Positions 21,513-31,884 of a stretch of 48,266 nt of DNA are shown one piece after another. Origin of the DNA: Symbiodinium natans (taxonomy: Eukaryota > Sar > Dinophyceae > Suessiales > Symbiodiniaceae); the NCBI GenBank assembly GCA_905221605.1, contig CAJNDS010000956.1:1-48266 (forward strand), written 5' to 3'. A program made the translations under genes and the position numbers. How positions within the stretch are numbered: the stretch's first letter is position 1; the number at the start of each line of letters is the position of its first letter. Under the pieces are notes generated by a model. That model made no database searches. It was not told where the DNA came from and saw nothing but the letters and a program-made list of their open reading frames with translations.

Positions 21513-21588
21513 ATACATTTCCGAAACGAGGGATTGTATTCAGTGGACGTACGGGCCCCCACGCAATACATTAGTTAGGACCGGGTCT

Positions 21589-21597
21589 CGTGTCAGC
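21589..21597. repeat. 9-bp target-site duplication, right copy
   Basis: CGTGTCAGC, identical to 20466-20474. Confidence 0.9.
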
Positions 21598-23940
21598 CGG
21601 CTCGTCGGATCCAAAATCATCCACGAAATGCAAGAGTGGCACCAATAGCAGAGCCCTTGATAGCCACGCCAGCAAGTCCGCTATTCTGCAGTAGCTCCAC
21701 ACTGACGCTGTGCTCCCAAACATAAGCACATTGTGCCTCCACAGAGTTGGGCCCGAAGGTGTAGAAAGGATGACCCACGTGTGATTCGGCTCGCTTACTG
21801 GAAACTGTCTGTACGCCGCCTCGTGGTCCACACCCCACAGCTGCACTGCGCCATCTGCTGGGCTGTTATTCTTCCTGATCGCTCTGGCCAGCTCCACAAA
21901 CGCGGTGATATCATGGTACGCCGGTGAATCCGGCACCCCCACGGTCGCATTCGCCCCCGAGCTACGCCAGTCTTCGGCTCGGCGCACTTTGGGCTGCCCA
22001 TCCGAACCAATCTGATGCACGGCAAACGCAAAGCAACAGGGGACATGCTCGTGAGGACCAGAAAGCAAGGCTGCTGTGTGCTCGTACTTTGACAAGGCGA
22101 CACCCTTAACGCCCCAACACTCAGGCATGGCAAATGGCCCCTCCATGCGACCGCACTTCACATCCGCTGCGATCTCGTCGGCCATGGCCTCCCAGTCCTT
22201 GTCGACGCGTGCCCTTCGTAAGCGGGAGGTTACGAAGGCAAAGTTCTCCTGGAAGAAATCCTTGACTGGCACCGGGTTATCATAGCGCCCGTCATGACGC
22301 AGCCTCCAACCAAGTCCCGAGCTATTCATGCCCAACATGGGGAAGCCGCGCTCCATTTCTTCGAAGATAGTCACGTCTTTCCAACCAAGGCGCGTAGCAA
22401 GTTCCCGAATCACTGGTACTTGCACAGAAGCCCTACCTGACTGAGAGTAATATGCCTTCTGAATGTGCGGAGGACACTGTCGGAACCACGCCGCTGTCTC
22501 TTCCTCCCGGTCCGCAACAAGCTCTTCCACGGCCCGGGTCACTGCCCGTCGCATCTCAGGCAACACGTTGCGGAAGTGTCGCCACACAGGGAGCCATTGC
22601 AGAAGCCCTGGCTCGATTCGCGGATCCTGCTGCGCTGAATGCCGACACTGCTGAGAAGCTGCCCAATGCTCATACGGGTCAACGATGTCAGAGAGATCAT
22701 CCGCATCAGCCAACGTAGGAACACCTGGACCGTTGAGGAGCGGCGCCGACTCCCAAATACGCACCATGCACTCAATGGCATCGCTTCCCAATGGGTTTGG
22801 TTGTGGACGCAATGCCCCAGCCTCGGTTGACAACAAGCCGAAGAGAAAGAACAACTTGGCCGCTCGCAGATGCCAGCCGTTCGCAAGTGCGCGGTGGCGG
22901 GCCTTGTCGCGCAGCTTTCTTGTCCAACCGCACGGAAGATGGTGCAACTGCTCCTTCACTTCCGCTGTGGCTAGACGAAAGGCACCCGACTTGTCCGTGA
23001 ACATGTTTTTATCCTGGTAATGCCAGGGAGCATAACTGCGATTGTCTTGTAGCCAACGTGCCTGAGTTTGGCTATCGACCTTGCCTTTGCTGCTTCGCGG
23101 CGCAGGCCGACCTTCTGGGCTCTCGGACGGCGTTGTCAAGCAAGGCAACACACCAACGCGGTCCAGCAAAACGCTAGGCCACTTCAGGCCCCCCAAGTCG
23201 AAATCATCAATCTTGTCCGGATGGACTGCAAAGGTGACGCGAGGAACTCCCTGGTGCGTTGACCAACGCAGTTTGGCAGGGCAATCAGAGCGATGACTGA
23301 CTTGCTGCCACGGAACGCGTGTCCACCACACTCTTGGTCGCGAAATGATCCCGAAGTCGCTAGAGTCGTGCATCACTGCCTGCGCGGCCAAAGCCTTCTC
23401 GAACGCCCTGATGTCGGCCTTGTTCTGCGGGAGGACATTTTCCACGATCAACACTGCTTGGGGCCTTCCCCAACTCCTCTCCAGCTCTTTGACCAGCTCG
23501 GCAAAGCGAACGAATTTCGAGCCTTCCAAACCCTGAGCACCTGGAGCGGAAGAACGAATCCTACTATAATCATGGCAGGGAGGACCGCCCGCGATGATGA
23601 CAGTAGCCTTGCGTCCCGGGTCGATAGCGTCCAAGCGCTCAATCAGATCCGCAACACGCTCGTTGTCAACATCACCCCTGTGATCTGCCTTCGGAAAGTG
23701 CTCCTTTGTCAACGCTGCTAGGTCCTCGTCAGACTCCCACAATATCATGTGCCCCTTCCAGGATTTCTCCTCAAGGATCTGCTGGAAAACCAACGCCGCC
23801 GTGCCAATGCCATCGAAAAAGCTCAACAGTATTGCGTCGACGGACTCAGTCTCGCGTGGCATGCAACTGCGGAATTTTCGAGGGAGGGGTCCTCGCGGAT
23901 CCTCTTGCTTCCGCTTGTGCCCATGCCCGGTCGGCTGCAC
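21589..23940 (-). pseudogene. YR-1 Pol, N-terminal part: DNMT3-like cytosine methyltransferase fused to reverse transcriptase
   Basis: Residues about 35-370 form a C5-cytosine methyltransferase. Motif I is FFDGIGTA (41-48), an acidic residue sits at E69, motif IV is GGPPCHDYSR with nucleophile C122, motif VI is ENV (E167), and motif VIII is RPRVWW (201-206). DIRAF after ENV and the RPRVWW block resemble the DNMT3 family. RT follows from about 510, with D705 (WGVDHEAAYRQ) and FVDD at 772-775. The frame runs 19 codons into the DNA transposon and stops at 21571. The frame is also open upstream to the Gag stop at 24034 with no ATG before residue 27, so Pol is probably made by readthrough. DNMT-retroelement fusions are known from dinoflagellates. 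Such an enzyme could methylate element or host DNA. Confidence 0.88.
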
Positions 23941-24033
23941 ATCGACAGCCGGAACTAATCTGACTGTTGATAAGCTGGCATCGGTGTCGGGTCCGTCCGA
24001 TTCAACATCTTTGTCGAACGGCCCGCGCTGTCC

Positions 24034-25257
24034 CTACTCCCTTTGCGAGTTCTTGTCCTCCTGCCCGTACTGGTGGCTCTTCTGCTGCCAGGATGACCAC
24101 GAGGAACCGTGCCACGAAGACCACGATGGGGTCTGGTAGTTGGAGGCGTAGGGGCCCGGCCGCCAGCTATCATTCCGTCGCTCCCATCGGCGATCGTCCC
24201 AATAACCCTTGCCACCGCGAGTCTTCGTCTTAGTCTTGCCTTTCCCTTTGCCGTTGCGGTCGACGTCCTGCTGGTCATAGCGGAATCGTTGACGCCCAGC
24301 ACGGTCTAAGATCACGACGTCCCTGGAGACAGCGTCCTGGAGCGCTTGGTTGTCCAGGATGATCTCTTCCGTGATCGACTTGAAAGTTCTCTTGGACCTC
24401 AAAGCAAGAGCAATCCGCCACGCACATGCTTCCCAGTACAACCTCAACTGCTCCAGTTTGCTTGTCCTTGACCGCACTTGCTTCTCAAACCAATCAATGT
24501 ACTTCGAGACAGCCGACTCGCTACCCATTTCAACAAAGATCATCAGGACACGAATGGAGTCCAAGCAGTCCACGAACGAGAGCACGCTTTTCGGGCGCCA
24601 CGGGGCATCTGCTTCGGTCTCAATCTGATAGTCAGAGTTGAGGGTCAAAATCGCACCCTGGGCCTTCTGCTTCTTCTTCGCAACGCATAGGGGGTTGGGG
24701 TTCCCGGACGATTCAAAGTAACGAGCCTGGACCACCTCGTGAAGCCCAATAGCTGTGTGACTCTCTGCGCGCATCTCGTGCACCACGCGAGCAACTACTG
24801 TCTCTGCACCGATCAACTTCTCTTGCGGAAACTTTCGGGTCTCGTCTCCGATCTTGACAGCTTCAAACTTTGCGACTTGCTGCTGCCAGTAACCACTGGG
24901 AAGCTCTTTGGACGAAGACTTAGTCACCGAAGCCGCTGGTGTGGATGCCGGCAGTGTCGGCGCCGTTGGTGCTTCGCCAAGGCTGCAATCCTTGAAGCAT
25001 TTGCGCCACAAGTATCGAAGCTTGGCCTTCGCAATGGGGAACTCAAGCTTTGACAGCAGAATCTTTTCCCCACCTGGGAGCTCAAACTCCGACTCGAGCG
25101 GCTTTGCCAAAATTTCGTCCACCTCCTCCACCTTGAAGGCTATGGACGCCATCACCTCAACTGATGTAATGTCGCGGCTGACAATGTACTTCTGGATGTC
25201 ACTAGGGATGCCCGCTTGCTCCATCGCTTGTTGGAAGGACGCATGCACGACCGCCAT
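24034..25257 (-). CDS. YR-1 Gag-like protein
   Basis: 407 residues from MAVVHASFQQAMEQ; the frame stays open upstream to 25308 but has no earlier ATG. The N-terminal third is helical, with a KLEFPIAKAKLRYLWRKC stretch, and is followed by an Ala/Pro/Thr-rich linker. The middle (about 150-330) is a second helical domain. The C-terminus is basic and rich in Gly, Arg, Ser and Trp (GKGKGKTKTKTRGGKG, then repeated SSW), suited to nucleic-acid binding. There is no zinc knuckle, unlike the Gags of YR-2 and YR-4. It ends in a single TAG, and Pol continues in the same frame. Called Gag from position and composition only. Confidence 0.6.
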   Translation of the reverse strand: MAVVHASFQQAMEQAGIPSDIQKYIVSRDITSVEVMASIAFKVEEVDEILAKPLESEFELPGGEKILLSKLEFPIAKAKLRYLWRKCFKDCSLGEAPTAPTLPASTPAASVTKSSSKELPSGYWQQQVAKFEAVKIGDETRKFPQEKLIGAETVVARVVHEMRAESHTAIGLHEVVQARYFESSGNPNPLCVAKKKQKAQGAILTLNSDYQIETEADAPWRPKSVLSFVDCLDSIRVLMIFVEMGSESAVSKYIDWFEKQVRSRTSKLEQLRLYWEACAWRIALALRSKRTFKSITEEIILDNQALQDAVSRDVVILDRAGRQRFRYDQQDVDRNGKGKGKTKTKTRGGKGYWDDRRWERRNDSWRPGPYASNYQTPSWSSWHGSSWSSWQQKSHQYGQEDKNSQRE

Positions 25258-25632
25258 CGCCTGTGACTTTACACAAAATTCAGCGGAACGGAAACACTGC
25301 TGGGGCACAACGCTACAGAAACGGATCCTTCAAGCAAAGCGCTGGCAAAATGTAAAGCAAATCAAGGTATCCGGAGCTACAACAACCACTGGTTCCTGTC
25401 CACACCATGACCATGATCGTGCTCGGCTGGAAGCAGCATTTCACGACACCCTTTCTGCTGTCCCCAATCCGCACACTCGCTGCGCACGTGCGGCGCAATA
25501 AGATATGACGCACGAGCGGCGCAAATAAGTTCTCATTCCCCACAGCGCTCGTGCGGCGCTGGCGCACGTGCGGCGCAAGCGCGCGTGCGGCGCAATACAT
25601 CTCAACACAATGTACAAGTTATTCGCACTATC
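25258..25632. other. YR-1 recombinase-Gag intergenic region
   Basis: 375 bp without a domain-bearing frame. Around 25480-25590 the word GCGCACGTGCGGCGCAA and variants recur several times as a short tandem repeat. It may hold the Gag leader. Confidence 0.5.
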
Positions 25633-27228
25633 TCAGTCTGTCTCCGAGTCTGACGAGCTCGAGTCTGACGAAGTGTTGGAGCCTGACTCTTCTCGGTTGC
25701 TGTCAATCTCACCATCCTCGGCACATTCTGGAAAGCAGCGGCGACAGCGTGTGGCCACAGGGGCTTCGCTCGCTCTCGTGAACGCAGCACACCCATACTG
25801 CCACAGGCCACACCTTGTCCTCCATGTGACTGGCAGCTTGTCGAGTTCATGAGGGTCTCGCGCATGGGCTTTCTTGCCCACCACGAGCGGCGGCCTCTCT
25901 TGCAATGCTTCCACGCGAGCTGCCAAGATTTCGAGCTTCTCAGTCAGAGCTGCCAGAGAGTCTCCAACAGCCTCGCAGTTCAACTGATCCCGCTTCTTCT
26001 TCGCTGGCTCGGCGACATGCACCGAGGGGTCAAAGATCTGATCCAAGGAGAATGTCTCCAGGGCTGCCTCCTGCACGTATCTCTCGACACTGCGGCTGCC
26101 CCACCGCCCCAACAACATGATGGTAGGCAGAGGCACGAGGCGTCTGGCCAAAAACTGTGCACCCGAAACTCGAAGGACGTGGCCATTGAAACGCTCAAGC
26201 ATCGCCTGGCCCTGAGCACCTGCACGCTTCATAGCGAATGGCGACGCCGACAGTGTTCTGCGGATCAACTGGATGGTCTCATGTTTAGACAACTCATGAC
26301 CGCGAGAGCTGAGAAAAAGCGGAGCTTCCAAATTCTTCGGGCGAATCTTCTCGAAAGCCACAGCATTATGGTACGGGCACATTCTTGCAGGAACGTGGTC
26401 GCAATAACATCCATGTTTTCGCAAAACAAGGTTGCCTTGCTGGTCACACTTACTTGCTGCTAGTGTGAGGGTCACCTCCATGCGCTCGCAATCAACAGTC
26501 AAGTGCTTGCTCTGCAACGCTGCGATCTCGATCTCTCTAAGCAGGAACCAGCATCCCAGCACTAACATGCACGCGGCCTGTCGACGGGTACTCGGAATTT
26601 CCTCGAAGGGGCTGGGCAGCACCACCTCTTCAAAACGGAATGCGTCCTTAAGCGCAGGACCACCTATTCCACGCTCAAGAGAACGAAGAGCATCTCTCAT
26701 GCACAGCAGCACATCTGGCGGCACTTCTGCTTTCATCTGAAGCACATGCTCTCTGCGAGCCCTGGCAAAGTACTGGCGCGCTGATCTATACCCTCCTGCC
26801 TTGAAGGAGGCCGCCACCTTTTCGATTCCGTCCCGCGATAGCGGCAAAGCCGGAATTCCCCAGGCGTCACACACCTTTGACCAAGTCCGCCACCGAGAGG
26901 CCTGCGGTTTCTGGTTGCTGGGCGCCCACACATCACGCTTGAAGCTAGCGAGCGTAGCCTCTCGCGCTGAGGGCCTTGCCGACTCTAACGCCTTGGCCAA
27001 AGAGCCTGCTGCAGTTGGCTTGGCTACAGGAAGATCGGTTCTTCTCAACTTTGCGGGCGGCGCCTCGCTCATGCTCTTTTCACCACGCTTGACCACATCG
27101 GGCCCCAAGGCAAATGTTAGCAACGCTTGCACTGAACCAGACAGCTCGGGCGGCAGTCGACCGGCTTCAAGCGCGTGTGCCGCTGCACTAATGTTGTCTA
27201 CATCGAGGGACTCCAGCCACCTCAGCAT
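25633..27228 (-). pseudogene. YR-1 tyrosine recombinase, main part (split by YR-2)
   Basis: 531 residues that join in frame to 22 codons at 38164-38229 when YR-2 is removed, giving a 553-residue protein. Catalytic residues of the tyrosine recombinase family are visible in joined numbering: R253 (FLLREIEIAAL), H372 and R375 (GHVLRVSGAQ), W398 (LGRWGS) and Y406 (VERYVQEA). A Cys/His-rich insert lies between the first Arg and the HxxR box (CYCDHVPARMCPYH). The C-terminal tail is Ser/Asp-rich. This enzyme would integrate circular element DNA. The present frame reads on into YR-2 sequence to 27504, which is not part of the original gene. Confidence 0.9.
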
Positions 27229-27361
27229 ATCACTAGCAGATGCGGAGGCACTGAACGGATCACACACAAAGTCACACTGAAGGGCAGACTCTTCTTTTCT
27301 TGGCAGCAAATTCATGAAGCACAAGTTGGAGCTCCCTCGAGCTCCTTGCTCTTCCAATCCA
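27229..27361 (-). repeat. YR-2 split direct repeat B2
   Basis: 133 bp repeated at 27610-27742 (offset 381). Its left edge is the left end of YR-2. Confidence 0.93.
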
Positions 27362-27453
27362 GTGCCGATGGGCACACGTGTTCTCACAGCGTCGCCCCAT
27401 TGGCGGCCACCTCCCGCGTCGGCGGCTACCTTCCGCAGCTGCTTCTCCACCCT

Positions 27454-27469
27454 GGGGCGGGCGGGCGGG
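27454..27469 (+). other. G-quadruplex-type run in YR-2 spacer
   Basis: GGGGCGGGCGGGCGGG, directly abutting repeat A2. Confidence 0.8.
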
Positions 27470-27609
27470 AAATCGGAAATCCAGCTGACGATGCCTGGAT
27501 ACAACAGAACCTGACGGCGTCAAGGCTGAGTACCAACGCATGCTGGACAAGGAAATCGTGCTCCACAATGCTAGTGATCGTGTTACACGCGAGTAGGCGT
27601 GAGTGACCC
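27470..27609 (-). repeat. YR-2 split direct repeat A2
   Basis: 140 bp repeated at 38024-38163 (offset 10,554). It ends with stem CACGC-GAGTAG-GCGTG and an 8-nt tail. The A2/B1 junction carries AGTGA-CCCA-TCACT (27602-27615). Confidence 0.93.
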
Positions 27610-27742
27610 ATCACTAGCAGATGCGGAGGCACTGAACGGATCACACACAAAGTCACACTGAAGGGCAGACTCTTCTTTTCTTGGCAGCAAATTCATGAAG
27701 CACAAGTTGGAGCTCCCTCGAGCTCCTTGCTCTTCCAATCCA
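27610..27742 (-). repeat. YR-2 split direct repeat B1
   Basis: 133 bp, matching B2 by eye. Confidence 0.93.
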
Positions 27743-28031
27743 AAGCAAAGCCGCTGCCAAGAGTCTCCCACCCTATCTACAAGCAGCAAACAGAAAATGA
27801 ATGCCCTGTAGGACCGCAGTGCGACCGGAAATAACGTGTCTGGCCGCTAACCGACCAAGCCAAACAACGCGCGGCCCAGGCACTCCACCCTGAAGACGCA
27901 GACAACCCCACTACAGTGTGCACAGTGTGCAACGCACACGACAGGCTGACACTCGCCAGCACGCGAACAAGCGGGACACACCCGCCCCCATAGCAAGCAT
28001 ATGCACTGAAGCCACTGGCGTGCAGGTAGGC

Positions 28032-30344
28032 TTACACAAGGCGCTTGGGCCTGGGCACTAGGTCGTCCAGCAACTGGCGCCAGTCCACCTCATGACGGCC
28101 GTCCTGCTGCAACCTTTCCCAGAAATGCGGTAGCACGTTGCGGCCGCGAGATAGAGCATCAGCCCATGTGTTTCTTTCACCAGGCACATGTGATATCCGG
28201 AGCGCGATGCTCTGCTCCAGACAAAGCTTGGCTGTAGCTTGTAATACACTGCATAAGGGCTGTGTCATGGAAGAGCCCCGTGCAGTAGCGCCAACCACAC
28301 CTTGATTGTCGCAATGCTGTCGCAGAATCATGCGGCCCAAGCACGCAGGGCGTGACTCCGGCTCTACCTCGCGGACTAATAAGAAACAGAGTACGAATTG
28401 CGCCAGTGCTTCCAGTGCACAGATCACCGACGCCAAGTCTTCTGCCTGGAACCAGTCGGGCAGGTCCTCACGGCAGATCTGGTAGGAAAACCAGTTGATG
28501 TTCTCCGGACAGAGCCGCGTTTCCGGCCGTATCCACCAGCCCCCAAAGCCCGCCCGGTCGCCCTCTGCAAAGGCGTCAGCTGCTGCAACCACTTTGGGCC
28601 CAGAACTTTGCACCAGACGAATCGCCACATCCAACTGGATCAGGTCGAGGTAGAACGTCGCCGCTTCTGCGGCCTCACGCGAAACCCGCACCTCCGCCGA
28701 GGTTGGGTCCCCAAACTTGACCCACACCGAACGCTGTCCAGTGCACCGCAGCGCGGTCTTGCAGGTGACGGGAACGTGAGCCACTTCCAGAGCACGCCAG
28801 CCGACAGAGACGGAACAGCTCCTAGCTTTCTGCACCACAACCAGCTTGTCGTCCACACACCCACGAAGATCTGCTAATTGCGCAGAGTCCAAAGCCCTCA
28901 CCAAGATGGCAGGTTTATGGAGAACCTGAAATAAAGCCTGCAGCCAAGGTCGCAAGGAAGGCAGGGCTGAAGTGAACCAGCAGAGCAAACCCAGGCACTT
29001 CTCTAGCTCTTTGCGCTTGATCACGGCCAGAGGCACGCAAAGCGGCGCCAGCATTTCCACCAAACGCTTGCGCTTGTCAAGCGGTAAAGTGGCTGCGGGG
29101 CAAGATTCCAGGAAGATCTCCCAGCCAATCCACCGCAGCGATGTACCAAGGCGAAGCTTTCGCCAACTCAACGGTAGCCCAAGCGCCACCGCCAAGCAAA
29201 TCAACAACGACGCACATAATGGAGCTGTTGAGCGCGGCAGCAAGGCAAAATTGTCGTCTACATACACAGCCAGAAAATGTCGCAAACGCAAGAGCTTGTG
29301 ACCGATCCTCACGAAGGTTCCGGCGGCACGGGACCACCAATATGCGGACCAGGCTCCTCCAAAGTGACAGGTCCTATACATGATCCAGTGAGTCTCGCCT
29401 CTGCTGTCAATGATCGCAAAGAGAGAGAAACCACAATCTTCCGGAGCCACTTTCACGCGTTTGTGCGCCTTGGAGACGTCCATGATGAAGCCTGTCCACA
29501 GAGCCTCCGGGTCTCTGGAAAGGAATTCGCTGACATCCTGAAGGGAAGGCATCTCTATGCGCTCGCCAATCCGACAAAGGAGATTTGCTCCAGACACTGT
29601 GCTATCACCCACCAGGCGCGGGGGCGCACCTTCCTTTTTGACAAGGCCGAGCCGTCCGGCCGCGCAAGCTGCACCAAACCGAGCGCGAGCTTCAGCCAAG
29701 CCCCCAGGGAGCCACTCAGCAAACCCAAGATCAACATCTTCCTGCACCAGCTGCAACACGGTATCCGGGTCTTGTCGCCCGGAGCTCCATGGCTCTTGCC
29801 AGGTAAGGAGGTCTACAGGAGGACGTTCTGGCACATCCACAGGGCGCCAGACCCCTGAGGCCGGGATAGCGTCACGGATGCCCGTGGGAACTCCGCGCTC
29901 AAGCAGCGTTGGTAACTCTGCATCCACGTCATTGGACAACATGAGCATGCCACGCAATAGGTGAAGCGCAAACGGCTGGCCTGAAGGCACGGTGGAGGGG
30001 CACTCGAGACCTTTACTACTCAGAAAAAGGCGCAGATCTTCGCGAAGAATAGCCACTTCTTCGTCACCAAGTAAAGGAACATCAGTGCTCGACGCAACAT
30101 GCCTGAAAAGACGAGGAACCAAATCCCAGTGGTGCACCCGCCTCAACCATGACTGACGCAGAACACCAAACACGTCTTCTGCAAACTCAGGGCGCCAGTC
30201 TGCGTCGGAGACAATGCCTGCACCATCCCGGAGACGAGAGGAATTGTCCTTCCACACAGTTTGGGCACGTCTAGCTTGCTTGCCCACGCGCGCATCCTCC
30301 ACCAGACCCCCAACCACTGCCATGTCCAACTGCACGTCCGGCAT
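28032..30344 (-). CDS. YR-2 Pol: reverse transcriptase - RNase H
   Basis: 770 residues. RT spans about 200-450, with D289 (FIMDVSKAHKRV), the conserved FGGAWSAYWW turn (328-337) and YVDD at 361-364. RNase H-like residues are D590 (AAADAFAEG), E645, D679 (QHCDNQGVV) and D729 (TWADALSRG). There is no methyltransferase or dioxygenase domain, unlike the other Pols here. The ATG lies five codons after the TGA of Gag and in the same frame, so translation could be by readthrough or reinitiation. The frame is intact. Confidence 0.9.
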   Translation of the reverse strand: MPDVQLDMAVVGGLVEDARVGKQARRAQTVWKDNSSRLRDGAGIVSDADWRPEFAEDVFGVLRQSWLRRVHHWDLVPRLFRHVASSTDVPLLGDEEVAILREDLRLFLSSKGLECPSTVPSGQPFALHLLRGMLMLSNDVDAELPTLLERGVPTGIRDAIPASGVWRPVDVPERPPVDLLTWQEPWSSGRQDPDTVLQLVQEDVDLGFAEWLPGGLAEARARFGAACAAGRLGLVKKEGAPPRLVGDSTVSGANLLCRIGERIEMPSLQDVSEFLSRDPEALWTGFIMDVSKAHKRVKVAPEDCGFSLFAIIDSRGETHWIMYRTCHFGGAWSAYWWSRAAGTFVRIGHKLLRLRHFLAVYVDDNFALLPRSTAPLCASLLICLAVALGLPLSWRKLRLGTSLRWIGWEIFLESCPAATLPLDKRKRLVEMLAPLCVPLAVIKRKELEKCLGLLCWFTSALPSLRPWLQALFQVLHKPAILVRALDSAQLADLRGCVDDKLVVVQKARSCSVSVGWRALEVAHVPVTCKTALRCTGQRSVWVKFGDPTSAEVRVSREAAEAATFYLDLIQLDVAIRLVQSSGPKVVAAADAFAEGDRAGFGGWWIRPETRLCPENINWFSYQICREDLPDWFQAEDLASVICALEALAQFVLCFLLVREVEPESRPACLGRMILRQHCDNQGVVGATARGSSMTQPLCSVLQATAKLCLEQSIALRISHVPGERNTWADALSRGRNVLPHFWERLQQDGRHEVDWRQLLDDLVPRPKRLV

Positions 30345-30359
30345 GGTCCTCGCAGGGGT

Positions 30360-31541
30360 TCAGGACGCCTTCCCCTTCTGGCCCTTGCAATTTCGGGAAT
30401 CATGGGACGCGCTGCCGCACTTGGCGCACTGGTGCTTGTAGCGGCAGTGTGGGTCATCGCAAAGGCCGTCCATCCACAAGAAACATTTGCCAGAACGCGG
30501 TTTCTTCCCCCCTGCCAGGGCCTGAGCTTGCTTTCTCTTGAGCGGTTCGCGGCCCTGCCTGGGCTCCTTTGGGGGGCGTGGGGGCTGGGGTAACTTGGGC
30601 AGCTTCGGCTTTGCAACCAATAAGTGCCTCAGCAAGTCTCTGTCCACAGCCACCGTGGATAAGGCGTCGTCTAAGCTGTTGCCGGCGAAACATAGCGCGA
30701 AGGCCTCTTGGAGCGCGGCCTTATCTGCTTCCTCCGCCTCCTGCACGGAAGGTGGCCGGAAATGGTCCCCGGTCTCAGCAGAATAAAACTCCAGGAACTT
30801 GGCGATATAGATGCTCCAGCTGCCCAAGTGGCAGGCTCCGCACATGGCAAAGGCGTTGGCCCGAACCTGCAGAAGGCACTGAATCTTGTACGGAGAGGGG
30901 GACAACTCCAGGTCCCACTGTTCCGACTGGACACCAGACGCCGCCATTAGGTACTCGGCGATCGCGTCACGCTCACCGTCTGACTTCCGCCCACGCACAG
31001 CTGTAGCGGCCTTCTCACTGAGGATCTTTTTCCAAGGCAGCCAGTCCCAGGTTTTCTGCGCTGCCTGGTTGTGAACTAACTGAAGAAGCGACATTGCCGG
31101 GAGGCTGGCCGGTGTGATGTAGGTGCTGGGGTATTTCTTCTCGAACTCGCGCTTGAGCTTGTCTCGATCCAGCACGGTGAGGCGGCTAGCGCCCGAAGCG
31201 GACGGTGAAATGCCAGGCAGCGCAAGCGCTAGGGGGGCACTTGCAGCCGATGCTGGAGGTGCGCTGGGAGGGAACACCGCAGCCTGAGGCAGCTGCGCTT
31301 GGCACTTGAGCCACAGACCCTTCAAGATGCCCACCAGTGGCTGGAACTCCCACGAATCTGCCTGCACGTCCGGGACCACCTTCTTCTCAACCAGCAAATG
31401 CTTCGCGAATGACTTGAAGACGCCATCATCCGAGAAAGCAAAGGAGGCCGCACAATTATAGCCGAGTTTTCCCAAGGTTTGGCTCACGGCGTCCGGCACC
31501 ATGGACTCCTGCAATAATTGTTTCCACTGGGCTGCAGCCAT
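30360..31541 (-). CDS. YR-2 Gag-like protein with CCCH finger and zinc knuckle
   Basis: 393 residues from MAAAQWKQLLQ (the frame is open to 31808, but that part is leader). A helical N-terminus, a Pro/Ala-rich linker and a helical middle domain are followed by a basic Lys/Arg-rich segment. The end carries C-X7-C-X4-C-X3-H (CFLWMDGLCDDPHCRYKH) directly followed by C-X2-C-X4-H-X4-C (CAKCGSASHDSRNC). These fingers would bind element RNA. The gene ends in TGA, with Pol in frame 15 nt later. Confidence 0.75.
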   Translation of the reverse strand: MAAAQWKQLLQESMVPDAVSQTLGKLGYNCAASFAFSDDGVFKSFAKHLLVEKKVVPDVQADSWEFQPLVGILKGLWLKCQAQLPQAAVFPPSAPPASAASAPLALALPGISPSASGASRLTVLDRDKLKREFEKKYPSTYITPASLPAMSLLQLVHNQAAQKTWDWLPWKKILSEKAATAVRGRKSDGERDAIAEYLMAASGVQSEQWDLELSPSPYKIQCLLQVRANAFAMCGACHLGSWSIYIAKFLEFYSAETGDHFRPPSVQEAEEADKAALQEAFALCFAGNSLDDALSTVAVDRDLLRHLLVAKPKLPKLPQPPRPPKEPRQGREPLKRKQAQALAGGKKPRSGKCFLWMDGLCDDPHCRYKHQCAKCGSASHDSRNCKGQKGKAS

Positions 31542-31884
31542 GGAGACAGCAACAAGAGAGCAGCAGAATAACGCAGGCAGATAAGACACGCTGGGATGAA
31601 TGCGAAACTGCAACGATCTGCACAGATCTGCAAAGACACTTGCAAACCCAACAAAACCGAACTGACACTCGTCAGCAAGCGGCGGACACTCGCCCACAAC
31701 CAAGAATAGAGTGGGCACGGGAGACACTCGTCTCGCAGGCACCGGGCTGACACGCGTCAGCGAGCAAGGCAAATGGCAAACACTCGTTTGCAAGATGAAC
31801 CCAGACACGCGTTAAGCTGCAGGACGCGGGATTTAGACACTCTGCCCGCATTATGACGACGCGTAACACCGGCAACTTGGGCCA
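31542..31884. other. YR-2 recombinase-Gag intergenic region
   Basis: 343 bp. Short GACACTCG-type words recur (about 31665-31790). No gene seen; a leader role is possible. Confidence 0.4.

Larger units (their letters stand above)
20475..21588. mobile_element. Mutator-like non-autonomous DNA transposon, 1114 bp
   Basis: Flanked by the 9-bp duplication CGTGTCAGC. The ends are imperfect inverted repeats: AGGGATGGTTCTAAGTGAT on the left, and AGACCCGGTCCTAACTAAT when the right end is read inward. They match at 12 of 19 positions, mostly in GGT-CTAA-T-AT. A 9-bp duplication is typical of Mutator-like elements. No transposase frame is present. The interior has two tandemly arranged direct repeats and a TATATG-rich patch (about 21254-21290), and looks more AT-rich than its surroundings. 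Confidence 0.75.

Noticed and set aside
27229-27504. N-terminal 92 codons of the open frame ending at 25633
   Set aside because: They belong to repeat B2, the spacer and part of A2 of YR-2, read by chance in frame; the original recombinase N-terminus lies at 38164-38229.
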